From the NCBI GenBank assembly GCA_002313925.1, contig DCAZ01000042.1:1-15047 (forward strand): a stretch of DNA of 15,047 nucleotides, read 5' to 3'. A program made the translations under genes and the position numbers. Each line of letters starts with the position of its first letter. Positions within the stretch are counted from its first letter, which is position 1. The notes under the pieces were generated by a model. That model was not told where the DNA came from, searched no databases, and was given only the letters and a program-made list of their open reading frames with translations. Positions 1-7,474 of this stretch are shown in pieces. This stretch comes from Gemmatimonadales bacterium UBA1120. Its GTDB lineage: Bacteria; Gemmatimonadota; Gemmatimonadetes; Longimicrobiales; Gaopeijiaceae.

Positions 1-474
1 AAACGTGTCAGTTTACCAGAAAAAATGAGTTCCTCTGAGGTCGACTTAGAGTATGCAATCAAGCTTCTGGAATTACCTCGGACGGTAGGGGAAGATCCAA
101 ACACAGGGGAAGAAATTGTGGCAGGCCTTGGACGTTATGGACCCTTTGTGCGTCGCGGGAAGACCTTCGCAAACCTGAAGAGCTTTGACGCAATGTGGAC
201 AGTGACCCTAGAGGAAGCGCTTGGCCTTATCGATGCAAAAGCTTCTGGAAAACCGCAAGCGCTGAAAGAGCTCGGGGAACACCCTGATACTGGACAAGAA
301 CTGTTTATCTATTCAGGTCGCTGGGGGCCGTATATTAAACACGAAAAGGTAAATGCGGGACTTCCTAAAGGAATGGAAGTAGATGAGGTAACGCTCGAGA
401 TGGCGATAGATCTTCTCGAGAAGAAAAAAGCTAGTCGTGGGAAGAAAAAGGGTCGGGGCCGGAGTAAGAAGTGA
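1..474 (+). CDS. topA: DNA topoisomerase I, C-terminal fragment (partial)
   Basis: Carboxy-terminal end of type IA topoisomerase, which relaxes negative supercoils. The reading frame is open from base 1, so the gene is cut by the window edge and the catalytic Toprim and tyrosine domains lie outside. What is visible are the topoisomerase C-terminal repeats: the end of one repeat (RVSLPEKM), then two more, each with the pattern P-x-TG-x-E/I followed by GR(Y/W)GP(F/Y)(V/I) (EDPNTGEE...GRYGPFV and EHPDTGQE...GRWGPYIK). These are followed by a Lys/Arg-rich tail ending at GRGRSKK. Such basic tails in TopA homologues are thought to contact DNA or RNA polymerase; that role is inferred here. No zinc-finger cysteines occur in this part. 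The TGA stop overlaps the GTG start of trmFO by 4 bases, so the two are probably co-transcribed and translationally coupled. The internal ATG at 25 is not the gene start. Confidence 0.93.
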   Translation, partial: KRVSLPEKMSSSEVDLEYAIKLLELPRTVGEDPNTGEEIVAGLGRYGPFVRRGKTFANLKSFDAMWTVTLEEALGLIDAKASGKPQALKELGEHPDTGQELFIYSGRWGPYIKHEKVNAGLPKGMEVDEVTLEMAIDLLEKKKASRGKKKGRGRSKK

Positions 475-1799
475 AGGTCAGCGTTGTAGGTGGGGGACTC
501 GCCGGTTGTGAGGCGGCACTCCAACTCACGCAGCAGGGGTATCTGGTCCGTTTGATGGAAATGCGTCCCGAGAAGTCCACGGAGGCGCACCATACTGACA
601 GCTTAGGTGAGTTGGTCTGCACAAACTCATTCAAGAGTGAAGACCCTGCGAATGCGCATGGGCAGCTTAAGCGAGAAATGAGAATGCTCGGGTCGGTATT
701 GCTACACTCAGCGGATGTATCACGTGTTCCTGCAGGTGCAGCTCTTGCAGTGGACCGAACTCTTTTTACACAAGCAATGACAGCGGCAATTGAGGCCGAA
801 TCCGCAATCGAAATTGTACGAGAAGAATGCACTGATCTTCCTCACGGACCAACTATAATTGCTACCGGGCCGCTTACATCTGATCCTCTTTCCGAGGCCA
901 TCCAGCAAGAACTCGGAGATGGTGGGTTATCCTTTTTTGATGCAATCGCACCCATTGTGCACCGGGACGGACTTGATGAAAACGTAATTTTCGCTGCTGG
1001 CCGTTTTGATCAAGATGCAGACTATCTCAATTGTCCGATGTCTGAGCCGGAGTATCTAGCGTTTGTCGAAGCACTCAGAGGTGGTGTGGGACATCAGGGG
1101 CATGATTGGGACACTGTTCCATACTTTGAGGGATGTCTCCCGATTGAAGTTATGGCCTCACGAGGTAAGGATACATTGCGATTTGGTCCAATGAAGCCGA
1201 TCGGGCTTACCGATCCACAAACAGGTAAACGTCCTTGGGCTGTGGTTCAATTAAGACGTGAGGACAGGACGGGTCAGATGTGGAACTTGGTTGGGTTTCA
1301 GACGCGACTCCAGATCGGTGAACAGCGAGAAATTTTTAAGACTATCCCTGGTCTTTCGAATGCTGAATTCCTTAGATGGGGCTCAATCCATAGAAATAGC
1401 TACTTGAATTTTCCTGGCTGTCTGTCCTCAAGTGGGTCCTCTAAAGAACGGACTGACCTTATTTTTGCAGGGCAGTTAACTGGCGTAGAGGGTTACACTG
1501 AGTCGGCCGCGAGCGGAATCCTCGCGGGTATCAACCTAGGGAGATCTCTTTCTGATCAAGAACCCTTGATTCCTCCCCCTACTACTATGCTAGGAGGACT
1601 CTTCCGTTATCTAAGAGATGCCGATCCGAAGCATTTTCAGCCTATGAACTCGAATTGGGGCTTGGTTGACCCTCTCAGTCAGCGCATCCGATCTAAACGT
1701 GCACGGAGAGAATCGCTAGCGCAGCGAGCCAATGAGAACTTCCTGGTATGGATGCAAGAGAGTGGTCTAACATTGGACAAAGCTAGAGCAAGTGCATAG
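471..1799 (+). CDS. trmFO: Methylenetetrahydrofolate--tRNA-(uracil-5-)-methyltransferase TrmFO
   Basis: FAD- and folate-dependent enzyme that methylates U54 in the T-loop of tRNAs, using methylenetetrahydrofolate as carbon donor and reduced FAD. The 442-residue length is normal for the family. The N-terminus has the dinucleotide-binding glycine motif GGGLAGCEAA (residues 7-16). The family signature LVCTNSFKS carries Cys50, and FEGCLPIEVMASRG carries Cys222. These two correspond to the paired cysteines known to matter in the Bacillus enzyme. Near the C-terminus, GQLTGVEGYTESAASG is the second FAD-contact region. The start is GTG at 471: it overlaps the topA stop (GTGA) and has GGAG 6 bases upstream. 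The association with topA and xerC is conserved in many phyla. The related GidA/MnmG is excluded by length (about 620 residues there) and by the TNSFKS signature. Confidence 0.97.
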   Translation: MKVSVVGGGLAGCEAALQLTQQGYLVRLMEMRPEKSTEAHHTDSLGELVCTNSFKSEDPANAHGQLKREMRMLGSVLLHSADVSRVPAGAALAVDRTLFTQAMTAAIEAESAIEIVREECTDLPHGPTIIATGPLTSDPLSEAIQQELGDGGLSFFDAIAPIVHRDGLDENVIFAAGRFDQDADYLNCPMSEPEYLAFVEALRGGVGHQGHDWDTVPYFEGCLPIEVMASRGKDTLRFGPMKPIGLTDPQTGKRPWAVVQLRREDRTGQMWNLVGFQTRLQIGEQREIFKTIPGLSNAEFLRWGSIHRNSYLNFPGCLSSSGSSKERTDLIFAGQLTGVEGYTESAASGILAGINLGRSLSDQEPLIPPPTTMLGGLFRYLRDADPKHFQPMNSNWGLVDPLSQRIRSKRARRESLAQRANENFLVWMQESGLTLDKARASA

Positions 1800-1825
1800 C
1801 GCCGCTGGGTAAACACGGGGGCCGA

Positions 1826-2752
1826 ATGAGCGAAGTGACTCTTCGTCGAGAGGTAAGGGAGTTTCTGGCACACTTGGCTATGGAGCGTCAACTATCCAAG
1901 AATACCGTGAAAGCTTATCAACGGGACCTCGGTCAGTTGGATCTTTTCTTGACGGAGTACCTCGGCCGGCCGAACTGGACATGGTCGGATTCGGATGTCG
2001 ACCGGCTCGCGCTAAGAGGATTTCTGGGCTGGCTGGACAGAATGGGACTCTCAAAGCGCACGATTGCTCGGAAGCTTTCTGCTGCTCGTTCGTTTTTCAA
2101 TTTCCTGCATATCGAGGGCAGCATTGATATTGACCCCACTAGTGCCGTTCGTCCCCCGAAGGCAGAAAAGCGACTACCTGGACATTTGTCTGCAGGGGAC
2201 ATTCGTCTCGTGTTCGAAGAGGCCGAGCGAAACGCGGAAAGGAACACACTTGGGGCTACACGTGAGCTTCTGATATTGGAACTACTTTATGGTAGTGGCT
2301 TACGCCTAGAAGAGCTTCACAGTTTGGATCTGAAGTCTATCGATAGCTCGTCTAGGTTTGTTCGAGTGATCGGGAAGGGGCGGAAAGAGAGGATAGTTCC
2401 AGTAACAAAATCTGCCCTCCGAGCACTCGACGGGTACGAGCTACGCAGGAGAGAGGTTCGGAACCATGTGGAAGATGCACTCCTTGTGAATGCTAGGGGC
2501 GGGAGGCTTTCACGACGCTCGATCCAAGCTGCTGTTTCCAAGTGTTTTGAAGTGGCGGCTGGCTCCCGTGGACTCTCTTCTCATGCACTACGGCATTCAT
2601 TCGCGACGCATCTATTGGATGCGGGCGCCGATCTTCTTGCGGTAAAGGAGCTTCTCGGGCACGTGTCGCTTTCAACGACCCAGATTTACACGCATACAAC
2701 TAAAGAGCGTTTACAAAAAGTCTATAGGGCCGCCCACCCTCGAAGTAAGTAG
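1826..2752 (+). CDS. xerC: Tyrosine recombinase XerC/XerD
   Basis: Site-specific recombinase of the Xer type, expected to resolve chromosome dimers at a dif site during division. The N-terminal SAM-like core-binding domain spans roughly residues 5-95 (REFLAHLAMERQLSKNTVKAYQRDL). The catalytic domain has the full set of active-site residues: Arg160 (GSGLRLEELHSL), Lys184 (GKGRKERIVP), His253 and Arg256 (HALRHSFATHLL), His279 (LLGHVSLSTTQ) and the nucleophile Tyr288 (IYTHTT). Spacing and the 308-residue length fit XerC/XerD rather than phage integrases, which are usually longer and more divergent. The position between trmFO and hslV matches the conserved topA-trmFO-xerC-hslVU order, which supports a housekeeping role rather than a mobile element. 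Sequence alone does not separate XerC from XerD; the symbol follows gene order. The ATG lies 26 bases after the trmFO stop, with a GGGGG tract just upstream as a weak ribosome site. Confidence 0.93.
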   Translation: MSEVTLRREVREFLAHLAMERQLSKNTVKAYQRDLGQLDLFLTEYLGRPNWTWSDSDVDRLALRGFLGWLDRMGLSKRTIARKLSAARSFFNFLHIEGSIDIDPTSAVRPPKAEKRLPGHLSAGDIRLVFEEAERNAERNTLGATRELLILELLYGSGLRLEELHSLDLKSIDSSSRFVRVIGKGRKERIVPVTKSALRALDGYELRRREVRNHVEDALLVNARGGRLSRRSIQAAVSKCFEVAAGSRGLSSHALRHSFATHLLDAGADLLAVKELLGHVSLSTTQIYTHTTKERLQKVYRAAHPRSK

Positions 2753-2883
2753 AGAGCACGGCTAAGTCTGCCATTTTGGCACTACTGAAGTTAGATTAGC
2801 CCCTCGTAACAAATCGGGGCATTGAAACTTGTAGTTGCTTATGGGTAACATCCCCGATCCAACGTTAGCCGGAGATCTCTTCT
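2753..2883. other. xerC-hslV intergenic region with inverted repeats
   Basis: This is the largest gap in the rightward array. It contains a small perfect palindrome, TGCCA-TTT-TGGCA (2769-2781). It also contains GCCCC (2799-2803), which can pair with GGGGC (2816-2820), and ATCGGGG (2813-2819), which can instead pair with CCCCGAT (2852-2858). None of these hairpins is followed by a T-run, so no intrinsic terminator for the upstream genes is evident. A GGAGAT ribosome site (2871-2876) precedes the hslV ATG by a normal distance. No tRNA-like sequence is seen. Confidence 0.6.
2822..2851 (+). promoter_or_regulatory. Possible sigma-70-type promoter for hslV-hslU
   Basis: TTGAAA (2822-2827) matches the -35 consensus at five of six bases. 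It is followed after 18 bases by TAACAT (2846-2851), which matches the -10 consensus at four of six. Transcription would begin near 2858, about 26 bases before the hslV ATG. The two halves of the ATCGGGG/CCCCGAT inverted repeat lie immediately upstream of the -35 and just downstream of the -10, which could allow an operator. This is a pattern match only; promoters in this lineage may differ. Confidence 0.3.
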
Positions 2884-3447
2884 ATGACTCTTCCGTCTGT
2901 TCATGCCACTACGGTGCTCGCTGTTCGGAAGGATGGCCGTACAGCTATGGGTGGAGATGGGCAAGTCACTATGGGTGACACAGTTGTTAAGGGCAGGGCA
3001 CGAAAGGTCCGGGCGGTTAAAGATGGTACGATTCTAACTGGGTTCGCAGGCGCTGTAGCAGATGCCTTCACTTTGTTCGAGAAACTTGAGGAAAAGCTTG
3101 AACGCTTCCCTGCAAATATGCCCAAGGCAGTAGTCGAACTCGCAAAAGACTGGAGAATGGACCGGTATCTGCGTCGTCTCGATGCTCTCTTGGCAGTGGC
3201 TGATAAAAATCACTTGTTTCTAGTCAGCGGCACGGGAGACGTTATTGAGCCCGACGATGGGATTCTAGCTATTGGGTCCGGTGGTTCCTATGCGTTAGCA
3301 GCGGCACGTGCCCTCAAGGATTCCTCTGATCTTGATGCACAGGGTGTGGTTCAGCGTGCTCTCGAAATTTCATCGGAGATTTGTATTTATACGAATAGTG
3401 AGATCGTCGTACACGAGCTGGGTGTTGACGCGGGAGAAACAGTATGA
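2884..3447 (+). CDS. hslV: HslV (ClpQ) ATP-dependent protease peptidase subunit
   Basis: Proteasome-like N-terminal threonine peptidase that forms a double hexamer and is activated by HslU to degrade unfolded cytoplasmic proteins. The Thr-Thr pair that begins the mature peptidase is found at residues 9-10 (HATTVLAVRKDG), so Thr9 is the expected nucleophile and residues 1-8 (MTLPSVHA) form a short leader. Family hallmarks follow: MGGDGQVTMG, ARKVR, TGFAGAVADAFTLFEKLEEKL, VELAKDWR, GDVIEPDDGILAIGSGGSYALAAARAL and ICIYTNSEIVVHEL. The length of 187 residues is normal. The ATG at 2884 is supported by GGAGAT with 9 bases of spacing; no later start would leave an intact Thr-Thr N-terminus. The stop overlaps the hslU start by 4 bases (ATGA), as expected for partners made in fixed ratio. 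Leaders of this sort are known in Bacillus and Thermotoga homologues. Confidence 0.97.
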   Translation: MTLPSVHATTVLAVRKDGRTAMGGDGQVTMGDTVVKGRARKVRAVKDGTILTGFAGAVADAFTLFEKLEEKLERFPANMPKAVVELAKDWRMDRYLRRLDALLAVADKNHLFLVSGTGDVIEPDDGILAIGSGGSYALAAARALKDSSDLDAQGVVQRALEISSEICIYTNSEIVVHELGVDAGETV

Positions 3448-4925
3448 CGAGCAAGGTGCTTGAGCAGCAAGACAAAGCCACATCCACAATAATGGAAAAC
3501 GAGTCCAAGGATTCGATGTGGCTTGATGAGCTGACTCCAAGGCAAATTGTATCCGAACTGGATAAGTACATCGTTGGCCAAGATGACGCCAAGAAGGCAG
3601 TCGCCATAGTACTCCGCAATCGATGGCGTCGGCAGCAGGTCGAGGATGAGATGAGGCAGGAGATCGCCCCCAGTAACATGATTCTCATAGGTACAACCGG
3701 CGTTGGAAAAACCGAGATTGCTCGACGATTAGCACGACTAGCTAATGCGCCTTTCCTTAAGGTGGAAGCCTCTAAATTTACGGAAGTTGGCTACGTCGGC
3801 CGCGACGTAGAATCGATGATACGTGACCTGGTGGATATCTCGGTAAATCTCGTCCGGGCAAACCGGGAGTATGAGATGCAGGAAGTCGCTGAAAAGCGTG
3901 TAGATGATCGAATCCTTGATCTCCTGCTACCAGCCTTGAATCCGGATCAGGCAGAAGAAACTAATGGAGAAGGTCCTCACATCTTTGTTGCAGGACCAGC
4001 GGGAGTTTCGGAAGAGGAAGGAGAAGGGATCCAAGACCGGAGGCAGCGGACTCGTGAAAAGCTTCGGCAGCTTCTCCTTGATGGGAAGTTAGATGAACGT
4101 GAGATCGAAGTTGACGTTAGCCAATCTGCCAACATAGAGGGGATGATGATCCCGATGGGCGGGGCTGGTGAGGGACTCGATCATAGTTTTACTGAGATGC
4201 TTCAAGACATGCTCCCCAAGCGCACAAAGAGCAGAGTCGTTACGGTTGCAGAAGCACGTCGGATTCTTATCCAAGACGAGCTCGACAAGCTCGTTGATAT
4301 GGATGAGGTTGTGAATGAAGCCCTCTACAGGGCGGAAGAGATGGGTATCGTCTTTCTAGATGAGATCGATAAGGTTGTAGGCGCGCGCAGCGGCCAGGGC
4401 CCAGATGTTAGTCGCGAAGGGGTGCAACGGGATCTCCTACCGATCGTGGAAGGGTCGACTGTCACGACCAAGTACGGTTTGGTACGAACAGATCATATCC
4501 TTTTTATAGCCGCGGGTGCCTTCCACGTGGCAAAACCATCGGACCTTATCCCTGAGCTCCAAGGCCGCTTTCCGATTAGGGTCGAACTGCAGACCCTGGT
4601 TGAAAAAGACTTTGTTCGCATCCTGAAGGAGCCCAAGAATGCTCTTCTGGAGCAGTACCGGGCTATGATCGAGACAGAGGGGTCATCGATTGAGTTCAGT
4701 GATGATGGAGTAGCTGAGATTGCACATATCGCGATGCAACTGAACGACCGCATGGAAAACATTGGTGCCCGCCGATTACAAACTGTGATGACAACTCTGC
4801 TAGAGGATGTGCTATTCAAGCTTCCCGAATCTGGGATAGAGTCGATCCTTGTTGACCAGGCCTTTGTGCAAGAGCGACTCGAAAAAGTAGCGACCAACGA
4901 AGACCTTAGCCGCTACATCCTTTAG
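3444..4925 (+). CDS. hslU: HslU (ClpY) AAA+ unfoldase of the HslUV protease
   Basis: AAA+ ATPase that unfolds substrates and feeds them to HslV. The typical start region appears at residue 30 (LTPRQIVSELDKYIVGQDDAKKAVAI). It is followed by Walker A GTTGVGKT (83-90, Lys89), pore loop GYVGRD (116-121), the intermediate I-domain (roughly 130-270), Walker B GIVFLDEIDKV, the family block GPDVSREGVQRDLLPIVEG, and the ELQGRFPIRVEL arginine region. The C-terminal tail EDLSRYIL matches the segment that docks into HslV pockets. At 493 residues it is longer than the E. coli protein (443). Part of the excess is an N-terminal extension of about 27 residues, and the rest lies in the I-domain. The usual proline in Walker A (GPTGVGKT) is threonine here. 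The start at 3444 has GGGAG 7 bases upstream and overlaps the hslV stop; starts at Met17 or Met25 would give a family-typical N-terminus but lack that support. Confidence 0.97.
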   Translation: MTSKVLEQQDKATSTIMENESKDSMWLDELTPRQIVSELDKYIVGQDDAKKAVAIVLRNRWRRQQVEDEMRQEIAPSNMILIGTTGVGKTEIARRLARLANAPFLKVEASKFTEVGYVGRDVESMIRDLVDISVNLVRANREYEMQEVAEKRVDDRILDLLLPALNPDQAEETNGEGPHIFVAGPAGVSEEEGEGIQDRRQRTREKLRQLLLDGKLDEREIEVDVSQSANIEGMMIPMGGAGEGLDHSFTEMLQDMLPKRTKSRVVTVAEARRILIQDELDKLVDMDEVVNEALYRAEEMGIVFLDEIDKVVGARSGQGPDVSREGVQRDLLPIVEGSTVTTKYGLVRTDHILFIAAGAFHVAKPSDLIPELQGRFPIRVELQTLVEKDFVRILKEPKNALLEQYRAMIETEGSSIEFSDDGVAEIAHIAMQLNDRMENIGARRLQTVMTTLLEDVLFKLPESGIESILVDQAFVQERLEKVATNEDLSRYIL

Positions 4926-4934
4926 GTATGTTTT

Positions 4935-5846
4935 ATGAGCTTCGTTATGCATAAGCGAGATTTTTTGTCGATCGCGGACTTCAGCTCTGATGAGTTAATA
5001 GAACTCCTCAACCGAGCCCGTAGACTGAAAGTGGGTGAAGACCCTAGCCAACTGACTGGCAAGAGTTTGGCAATGATTTTCCGTAAGAGTTCAACTCGGA
5101 CCAGGATTTCATTTGAAGTTGGCATGACTCAGTTGGGTGGCCATGCGCTTTTTATCTTTGATCGTGACAGCCAGATCGGACGGGGAGAGCCGATTCACGA
5201 TACGGCCAAAGTTTTATCGCGCTACGTTGACGGTATCATGATCCGTACGTTTGGCCACGAAGAAGTGGAAGAGCTATCTCGGCATTCTTCGGTACCGGTA
5301 ATAAACGGTCTCACAGATTTGTTGCACCCTTGTCAGGTGGTCGCAGACTTGCAGACTGTTGCTGAGGAATTTGGTCCGAACTATCCAGAGCGAACTGTCG
5401 CTTGGATTGGTGACGGAAACAACATGGCAAACTCTTGGTTGAATGCTGCGTACCGACTAGGATTTTCAGTTCGTTTGGCTTGTCCCGAGGGTTACGATCC
5501 GGACCCTTCGATCTTTAAACGTGCCGAGGAAATGGCCGACATCCTCCTTACAAGAGACCCTTTTGAAGCCGTTCAGGGGGCGGATGTTGTAACGACAGAT
5601 GTGTGGGCTTCGATGGGGCAAGAAGAGGAGGCTCGAGAACGGATGGAAGCATTTGCTGGCTTCTCGGTCGATGACGCTCTGATGGAACAAGCGATTCCGG
5701 ATGCAATTTTTCTCCACTGCTTGCCTGCTCATAGAGGAGAAGAGGTGAGTAGTTCAGTCATTGACGGAACACAGTCCAGGATCTTTAACGAGGCGGAAAA
5801 TCGGCTTCATGCCCAGAAGGCGATTCTCTTGGAACTCCTCGGATGA
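4935..5846 (+). CDS. argF: Ornithine carbamoyltransferase
   Basis: Transfers the carbamoyl group of carbamoyl phosphate to ornithine to give citrulline, in arginine biosynthesis in the cytoplasm. The carbamoyl-phosphate motif SSTRTR is at residues 52-57, the conserved block QIGRGEPIHDTAKVLSRYVD follows, HPCQ is at 131-134, the ornithine-binding loop is TTDVWASMGQEEE, and HCLPAHRGEEV is near the C-terminus. The cysteine in HCLP and the DxxxSMG loop point to ornithine rather than aspartate or acetylornithine as acceptor. The length of 303 residues is normal. The ATG at 4935 sits 9 bases after the hslU stop, with AGG 8 bases upstream; Met5 is a possible later start. The stop overlaps the gcvT ATG by 4 bases. 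No other arginine genes are in the window, so argF is separated from the rest of its pathway here. Catabolic use cannot be excluded from sequence alone. Confidence 0.96.
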   Translation: MSFVMHKRDFLSIADFSSDELIELLNRARRLKVGEDPSQLTGKSLAMIFRKSSTRTRISFEVGMTQLGGHALFIFDRDSQIGRGEPIHDTAKVLSRYVDGIMIRTFGHEEVEELSRHSSVPVINGLTDLLHPCQVVADLQTVAEEFGPNYPERTVAWIGDGNNMANSWLNAAYRLGFSVRLACPEGYDPDPSIFKRAEEMADILLTRDPFEAVQGADVVTTDVWASMGQEEEARERMEAFAGFSVDDALMEQAIPDAIFLHCLPAHRGEEVSSSVIDGTQSRIFNEAENRLHAQKAILLELLG

Positions 5847-6952
5847 ACAGTCCATTGAAGCGTACACCCCTCTACGACCGGCATGTGGCTGCGAGTGGGA
5901 AGATCGTCCCATTTGCAGGATTTGAAATGCCAGTGCAGTACCAAACTGGAATAATCGCAGAGCATACCGCAGTTAGAGAAACAGCGGGTCTCTTCGATGT
6001 CTCTCACATGGGTGAGTTTATCATCCGAGGCCCACAAGCTTTGGACCTTGTTCAGTACATTACAGTAAACGACGCATTGAAAATCGAAATTGGACAAGCA
6101 CAGTACTCTGCTATGTGTCTCGAATCGGGCGGCATTATCGATGATCTCTTGATCTATCGTTTTGCTGATCGGTTCATGCTGGTGGTGAACGCTGCCAATC
6201 GGGCAAAGGATCTGGAGTGGATTCAGCAGCGCGCAGACACTTTTGACGTAGAGCTTGAGGATGCTTCAGAGGCAACCGCTCTTATAGCACTTCAAGGCCC
6301 AGCTGCAAGGGAAATTCTGCAGCCCCTTACTAATCCTGATGTCGATTCAATAGAGTACTATCGCTTCTCTGAAGGAGAGGTTGCCAACGTCCCGGCTATA
6401 GTTAGTGGAACGGGTTATACCGGAGAGGATGGCTTTGAGCTTTACACCGCCGCTGAAGATGCTCCGCAAGTGTGGGATGCGCTCCTCCTTGCTGGTTCCC
6501 CTCAAGGCCTAGTACCAGCAGGATTAGGTGCGCGAGATTCACTGCGACTTGAGATGGGCTATTCCTTATACGGTAATGATCTAGATGAAAATCATACGAC
6601 ACTTGAGTCCGGACTCGGGTGGATTACGAAGCTAGATAAAGGTGATTTTGTGGGCAGGGATGCTCTTGCGGCGCAAAAAGAGAATGGAGTAGCCCGTCGA
6701 TTGGTTGGTATGAGAGTCGAAGGAAGGGCTTTCCCACGTCCTGGGTACCCGATTTTGTCGAACGGCGAAGCTGTGGGCCGGATTACCAGCGGTACCATGA
6801 GCCCATCTCTTGGTGCGGGGATTGCTTTGGGTTACGTGCCATCGGAACTGGCCAAGGTCGACACTGTTCTTCAAGTCGATGTACGCGGCCGCCCGGCAGA
6901 GGTCCATGTACAGCGTCCTCCGTTCTATACAGATAGTTCAATCAGGCGCTAA
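5843..6952 (+). CDS. gcvT: Aminomethyltransferase (glycine cleavage system T protein)
   Basis: T protein of the glycine cleavage system. It releases ammonia from the aminomethyl-lipoyl arm of H protein and transfers the one-carbon unit to tetrahydrofolate. The full-length sequence (369 residues) begins RTPLYDRHVAASGKIVPFAGFEMPVQY. It has the GLFDVSHMGE block (residues 49-58), GGIIDDLLIYR with the acidic folate-site pair Asp100-Asp101 (E. coli Asp101 equivalent), LQGPAA, GYTGEDGFELY, GLGARDSLRLEMGYSLYGNDLDE and the C-terminal GRITSGTMSPSLG and ALGYVP segments. These features fit true GcvT better than the folate-binding protein YgfZ. The ATG overlaps the argF stop (ATGA), with no clear ribosome site, so translation is probably coupled. 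The partner genes gcvH and gcvP are not nearby. Its product, methylenetetrahydrofolate, is the carbon donor used by TrmFO upstream, but a functional link is only a thought. Confidence 0.96.
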   Translation: MNSPLKRTPLYDRHVAASGKIVPFAGFEMPVQYQTGIIAEHTAVRETAGLFDVSHMGEFIIRGPQALDLVQYITVNDALKIEIGQAQYSAMCLESGGIIDDLLIYRFADRFMLVVNAANRAKDLEWIQQRADTFDVELEDASEATALIALQGPAAREILQPLTNPDVDSIEYYRFSEGEVANVPAIVSGTGYTGEDGFELYTAAEDAPQVWDALLLAGSPQGLVPAGLGARDSLRLEMGYSLYGNDLDENHTTLESGLGWITKLDKGDFVGRDALAAQKENGVARRLVGMRVEGRAFPRPGYPILSNGEAVGRITSGTMSPSLGAGIALGYVPSELAKVDTVLQVDVRGRPAEVHVQRPPFYTDSSIRR

Positions 6953-6973
6953 AGCCTTTGATTACCCTAGTCT

Positions 6974-7474
6974 ATGCGTATCGGAATCCTGACCGTCAGT
7001 GACGGATGTGCCAGTGGCCAACGCGAAGATCGCAGTGGGTCACTAATCACGGAGTGGTGCGGGACCCACGAGTATCAGGTGGCAGCGCGTGAAGTAGTTC
7101 CTGATGAGACTTCAGCAATCACACGGATACTGATCTCTTGGGTGGATGAATTGGATCTTGATCTGCTAGTGACCACTGGAGGAACCGGGCTGACCATGCG
7201 TGATGTCACCCCTGAAGCGACACGTGCTGTGCTAGACCGTGAGGCTCCTGGGATAGCCGAGGAGATACGGAGAGTAGGTCGCGAGAGCACACTCTTTTCA
7301 GTGCTTTCACGAGGTGTGTGTGGAACCCGTGGCCAGACACTCATTGTGAACCTTCCCGGGAGTCCAGGGGGAGTAAAGGATGGTCTGTCGGTGCTTGAAC
7401 CGCTGCTTGCTCACGCCGCAGAGCTACTTAGAAATGAGCGCGTGCCTCACGATGAGCAGGGAGATCTGTCGTGA
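6974..7474 (+). CDS. mog: Molybdopterin adenylyltransferase, MogA/MoaB family
   Basis: Member of the molybdenum-cofactor biosynthesis family that adenylylates molybdopterin before metal insertion. It begins MRIGILTVSDGCASGQREDRSG, the standard family opening. Asp44 (VPDE) and Asp77 (RDVTPEAT) match the two aspartates known to be essential in E. coli MogA. The nucleotide-binding signature TTGGTGL is at 67-73, and the C-terminal signature SRGVCGTRG...NLPGSPGGV is at 112-134. The length of 166 residues fits both MogA and MoaB; I cannot separate them. It begins 21 bases after gcvT with no clear ribosome site, and its TGA overlaps the GTG of the downstream regulator by 4 bases. No moaA, moaC, moeA or molybdoenzyme gene is in the window. 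The coupling to a sigma-54 activator is unusual. Confidence 0.92.
   Translation: MRIGILTVSDGCASGQREDRSGSLITEWCGTHEYQVAAREVVPDETSAITRILISWVDELDLDLLVTTGGTGLTMRDVTPEATRAVLDREAPGIAEEIRRVGRESTLFSVLSRGVCGTRGQTLIVNLPGSPGGVKDGLSVLEPLLAHAAELLRNERVPHDEQGDLS

Noticed and set aside
1826..2752. Tyrosine recombinase as part of an integron or phage element
   Set aside because: The length, motif spacing and topA-trmFO-xerC-hslVU context fit a housekeeping Xer protein. No attachment repeats, cassettes or phage genes are present.
2777..2792. TGGCAC upstream of hslV as a sigma-54 promoter -24 element
   Set aside because: The -12 position reads AAGTT instead of TTGC(A/T), so the essential GC is missing. The same TGGCACTAC occurs at 12325 without a -12 element.
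2839..2851. TTATGGGTAACAT, resembling one arm of a dif recombination site near xerC
   Set aside because: The opposite arm with ATAA at the required 6-base spacing is absent, and the right arm itself is imperfect.
2841..2900. Short frame starting ATG at 2841 reading into hslV in another frame
   Set aside because: It has no ribosome site, overlaps a much better supported gene, and has no recognisable product.
4493..4897. Open frame on the minus strand opposite hslU (134 codons)
   Set aside because: It is a shadow of a conserved AAA+ domain, with no ribosome site or recognisable motif.
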